From NCBI GenBank assembly GCA_020186115.1, contig WSYJ01000013.1:372001-436000 (forward strand): a DNA stretch of 64,000 bases, read 5' to 3'. Source of the stretch: Histomonas meleagridis. Taxonomy: Eukaryota; Parabasalia; Tritrichomonadida; Dientamoebidae. Shown here in pieces: positions 60,711 to 64,000 of the stretch (position 1 is its first letter; each line of letters starts with the position of its first letter). The notes under the pieces are model-generated. The model was not told where the DNA came from. It was given only the letters and a program-made list of their open reading frames with translations, and did no database searches. The position numbers and the translations under genes are program-made.

Positions 60711-61370
60711 ATGGGAAAAGGCAAGAAAAAAGATCAAGCAAATACAAAAGATATCAAAAATGAAGAAAAGGAAAGATTTCAAGCAGATGATGTTAAAAAA
60801 GTACTTGAACCATATACTTCAATTTATGAAAACTTCCAAGGAATGATTTTCTGGAGAAGACCAATTCCTATGGTTATTCTCCTATTTATTGTTGAGTTTA
60901 TATTCCTTTTTGTTGAGAAAGGAGAGGTTGGATTTATTCCTGTTTTAACAGTAATTATTACATTTAGATATCTTATTCCATTAATATACAAAAAATTCGG
61001 TGACAAAATATCAGAAAAGTTATTCCCTCCTATAAGTAAGGGATCAGAAGATGAACCTAATCGTATTTATCCTTTAGAGCCATTCTGTCAAATAGTAGCA
61101 AGTCTTGGTTCTTCACTATATTCTTTCTTCAATAAGTTTTTATATGAACAAAATATCCAAGGACTTTTGGTATCAACTGCAATTTTCCTTTTCTTGATGA
61201 TCTTCTTTTGGCTCTTTGGAACAACCAACATCATTTTCATAATTGTGCACTTGCTTATACTAGGACCAGGAATTATTTTCCATCCAAAGCTTTATCCATA
61301 TACACATGAATTCCTTGAAAAAATAAACAAGTTCGTTTGTGGTAAACGAAAACATCCAAAAACTGAGTAA
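60711..61370 (+). CDS. Reticulon/ARL6IP1-like ER membrane protein
   Basis: 219 residues from the first in-frame ATG at 60711 (MGKGKKKDQANTKD); the frame is open 32 codons further up without ATG. A basic, polar N-terminus is followed by a hydrophobic hairpin (PMVILLFIVEFIFLFV .. FIPVLTVIITFRYLIPLIY), a polar loop, and a second long hairpin (LVSTAIFLFLMIFFWLF .. NIIFIIVHLLILGPGIIFHP). The C-terminus is short and basic (CGKRKHPKTE). Two hairpins with WRRP before the first are typical of ARL6IP1/reticulon-type proteins that curve ER tubules. The call rests on this layout, not on a sequence signature. No signal peptide. Confidence 0.55.
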   Translation: MGKGKKKDQANTKDIKNEEKERFQADDVKKVLEPYTSIYENFQGMIFWRRPIPMVILLFIVEFIFLFVEKGEVGFIPVLTVIITFRYLIPLIYKKFGDKISEKLFPPISKGSEDEPNRIYPLEPFCQIVASLGSSLYSFFNKFLYEQNIQGLLVSTAIFLFLMIFFWLFGTTNIIFIIVHLLILGPGIIFHPKLYPYTHEFLEKINKFVCGKRKHPKTE

Positions 61371-61663
61371 AACCATTTTAAATTTTATTCATTTTTCCCT
61401 AAGTTTAACATTTTAAAATTTCAGCTACTTAGACGCTTATTTTTGAACAAATGTATTTTGAACAAAACGTTCTCCATAAGTATTTCGACATGTGACATGA
61501 CATTTACATAAAAGTGGAATCAAAATTATTTTGTTCAAAAGTTGGGGTGTTACCGAAAACCGAAATTTCCTTGTTAAAATTTCAATTAGCATAGAAAATG
61601 TACCTGCTGAACATTGAATTTGGCAGTTGGAGGTAAAAAACATTTTTCATCTCATTCTCAAAT
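61371..61663. other. Spacer with right-arm boundary of inverted repeat 2
   Basis: The unique sequence ends near 61461; from 61462 the sequence is the inverted copy of the beta-amylase promoter with its shared elements (GACATGTGACATGACAT near 61489-61505). Confidence 0.7.
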
Positions 61664-62937
61664 ATGTTCGCATTATTATTCGGCAGTGCATTATCTGGAT
61701 GTGATGTTTTTGTCATGGCACCACTTGTAATGTTTGATTCAAATCAAAACCTTCTTGATTCAGGGAAATACGAATATTGGTTTGGACAACTTCAAGGTGC
61801 AGGAGTTAAAGGTATTATGATTGATGTTTGGTGGGGTCTTTGTGAACAAACACAAAAAAATTACAAATTTACAGGTTATAGGACAGTCTTTAATATGCTT
61901 AAGAACAAAGGACTTAAAATCATTCCTGTTATGTCATTCCATCGTTGTGGTGGTAATGTTGGTGATTCATGTAATATTCCTATCCCAGATTTTGTTTTCC
62001 AAGGTTCTGTTCAACCATATTTCATTGATGTTCTTGGTAAGACTGATTCTGAATATATTTCTTTTGCTTATGATGATGTTACGATCAATGGTCGTACACC
62101 ACTTCAAATGTATCATGATTTTATGACAGCTTTTCGAGATCAATTTAATGATTTAATTAATGATGGAACGATCATTGAAATTGAAGTTGGTGCAGGACCA
62201 TGTGGAGAGCTTCGTTATCCTTCATATCAACTTGATAAATGGTCATATTCAGGATGTGGTTCATATCAATGTTATGATCCAATGATGAAGAATAAATTCA
62301 AAGAAGCAGCATCATCTGCAGGTCATCCAGAATGGGATTCACCACCAACAGATACAGGTGATTATAATGTTCGTCCAGGAGGTTCATCATATTGGGGGGA
62401 ATGGTTGGAACACTGAATATGGGAAATTCTTTAACAAATGGTATGCTAATCTTCTTATTGAACATGGTGCAAATGTTTTAAAGGATGCACGAGAAATATT
62501 TGGTAATTCACTTCGTCTTTCTTGTAAGATATCTGGTATTCATTGGCAATATACTACAGCATGTCATTGTGCAGAACTTACAGCTGGTTATTATAATATT
62601 TGGGATTATGATGGTTATCAAACAATCATTAATATGTTCAAACAATATAATATTGAAGTATGTTTCACATGTCTCGAAATGACAGGTGAAGATTATAGTG
62701 CAGGAAGTAATCCACCAGCACTCGTTTCTCAAATCTTAAGAGATACGAAGAATGCAGGCCTTAAATTTGAAGGTGAAAAACGCACTTGAAAGATATGATT
62801 GGACTGCTTATAATCAAATCAAGTCATGGGTTTATCAAGGATTATCAACCTTCACTTATCTGAGGCTTTGTGATACTTTGATGAACAATAACTTTAACGA
62901 TTTCAAGAATTTCGTTAATGCAATGAACAATGCATAA
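61664..62937 (+). pseudogene. Beta-amylase copy B, two frameshifts
   Basis: Same protein as copy A with both catalytic Glu regions present. Open at the place where copy A is broken (AAAA at 61915-61918), but with its own slips: G6 at 62394-62399 (copy A has five) and A5 at 62776-62780 (copy A has four). The pieces are 61664-62416, 62358-62789 and 62752-62937. These are homopolymer changes only, so a real functional second gene is likely. Labelled pseudogene because the sequence as given is broken. Confidence 0.75.
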
Positions 62938-63230
62938 ATAAAAATATATTTATCTAAATTGTTTTCAATATGAAGTTTAATATATATAATTTAATTATGT
63001 ACAATGTTCTATCAAATGTGTTATGATACATTAATGATTTCATCATTCAGTAACCAAATTCATATTTATTATAAATTTGATCCCATAAATCCCCTCAAAA
63101 TATGTACAACACCAAAAGAGTTCACAATATGAAAAAATATTCTGTAATAAATAAATATATAAAGAATTTTAAACAATTTCGATTCTTTTGTTTTTTTGAT
63201 ATGACATGTGACATGACATATGCATAAAAA
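62938..63230. other. Spacer between beta-amylase B and OSGEP B
   Basis: Inverted copy of 53127-53443, with the shared GACATGTGACATGACAT element near 63201-63217. Confidence 0.6.
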
Positions 63231-63255
63231 GTGACGACAGTTTTTTTTTTTTTTT

Positions 63256-64000
63256 TGTATTTTCTTGGACTTGAAAGCAGTGCAAATAAAATTGGGATTG
63301 GAATTGTTCAAAAAGATGGGACGATATTAGCTAATGTTCGTAAAACATTTTGTGCGCCACTTGGAGAAGGTTTTCGACCATCAGAAACAGCAGACCATCA
63401 TCGTTCGAATGCAATTCCATTAGTATTAGAAGCATTTAAAGTTTCAGGTATTACACCACGAGATATTAAAGCTATTTGTTATACGATGGGACCAGGGATG
63501 GGTTCACCTTTAGAAGTTTGTGCTCTTCTTGGGCGTACATTATCACAATTATGGGATATTCCTCTTATTCCAGTTAATCATTGTGTAGCACATATTGAAA
63601 TGGGTCGAGTAGTTACAGGCTCACGACATCCAGTTGTATTATATGTATCAGGAGGTAATACACAAGTTATTGCGCGTAGTGGAGATCGTTATAATATTTT
63701 TTGGCGAAACACTTGACATTGCAGCAGGGAATTGTATTGATCGTTATGCTCGTTTAGTTGGAATTTCGAATGATCCAGCGCCAGGTCTCAATGTTGAACT
63801 ATCAGCACGCCAAGGTAAGAAATATATTGCGCTTCCATATGTAGTCAAAGGTATGGATGTTTCGTTTTCAGGTATCTTAACGAAAGTTGAAGAACTTATT
63901 AGTCAAAGTGAATACAGCGTTGAAGACCTCAGCTTCTCCGTCCAAGAGACAGTCTTTTCTATGCTTACAGAAATCACTGAACGAGCACTTGCGCACTGTG
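63256..64000 (+). pseudogene. OSGEP/Kae1 copy B, start lost, one frameshift, cut by window edge
   Basis: Same protein as copy A from [13 protein letters not shown] on. The T8-A7-TG stretch holding the ATG in copy A is here an unbroken run of T (63240-63256), so no start codon remains. TTTTTT in the ATATTTTTTGGCG context (about 63697-63702; five T in copy A) shifts the frame before GETLDIAAG. It is open (GACCTCAGC) where copy A has its extra base. The end lies beyond 64000. Probably also affected by consensus errors. Confidence 0.75.

Larger units (their letters stand above)
61462..64000. repeat. Inverted repeat 2, right arm (continues past window)
   Basis: Inverted copy of 52381-54918. It encodes beta-amylase and OSGEP copies B in the plus direction. 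Confidence 0.97.

Noticed and set aside
1-64000. CRISPR arrays, prophages or bacterial mobile elements
   Set aside because: No spaced direct repeats, integrase, transposase or capsid genes were seen. Tandem repeats present are coding minisatellites.

Overview
The window is AT-rich nuclear DNA of a protist, most likely a parabasalid of the Trichomonas/Tritrichomonas type. Four things support this. Genes are dense and almost all intronless. One gene (a DYRK kinase at 33161-34535) carries a 71-bp intron starting GTATGT and ending CTAACACACAG, the combined branch-site/3' splice signal known from trichomonads. The succinyl-CoA synthetase beta gene begins with a short hydrogenosomal-type presequence (MLSTSFSRKF). 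Start codons often have a Myb-site-like AACG(T/G)T(T/A)A box close upstream. Ribosomal protein eL33, Rab GTPases, Sam50, RNase H2B and two tRNAs show that this is a nuclear chromosome, not an organelle or bacterium.

Layout. 1-5.4 kb: edge of a coiled-coil gene, a decayed CDK-like kinase, a small hypothetical gene and a Rab. 5.5-8.6 kb: a short UGGT-like ER folding sensor whose DxD motif is altered. 9-24.4 kb: a coiled-coil gene, then a 12.7-kb gene for a giant NT-C2 protein with more than 3,000 residues of E/K/R helix. 24.6-32.2 kb: tRNA-Gly, hydrogenosomal SCS-beta, a ubiquitin-fold/propeller-like hypothetical and a DDRYDDRR-repeat protein. 33-36.4 kb: DYRK kinase (with intron) divergent from a CaaX protein, tRNA-Cys and RNase H2B. 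36.3-40.5 kb: inverted repeat carrying two copies of a PDI-like gene. 40.6-51.6 kb: SYS1, a ChAP/exomer-like protein, an EF-hand/WD40 protein, a polytopic receptor with a cyclase-like tail and a TM2-domain protein. 52.1-64 kb: a second, larger inverted repeat with OSGEP and beta-amylase at both ends, flanking eL33, Sam50, a bromodomain/NET-like protein, a second PDI-like protein, a Rab and a reticulon-like ER protein.

Many products belong to the secretory/endomembrane system: UGGT-like, two PDI-like, SYS1, ChAP-like, two Rabs, the reticulon-like protein and secreted beta-amylase. UGGT-like and beta-amylase share a 20-nt promoter motif, and OSGEP and beta-amylase share another.

Sequence quality matters here. 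The two inverted repeats hold near-identical genes whose reading frames are broken at different places in each copy, mostly by one-base changes in A/T/G/C runs. I read most of these as consensus errors, not biology. The CDK-like kinase is different: its lesions are not homopolymer slips and it looks like a true pseudogene.
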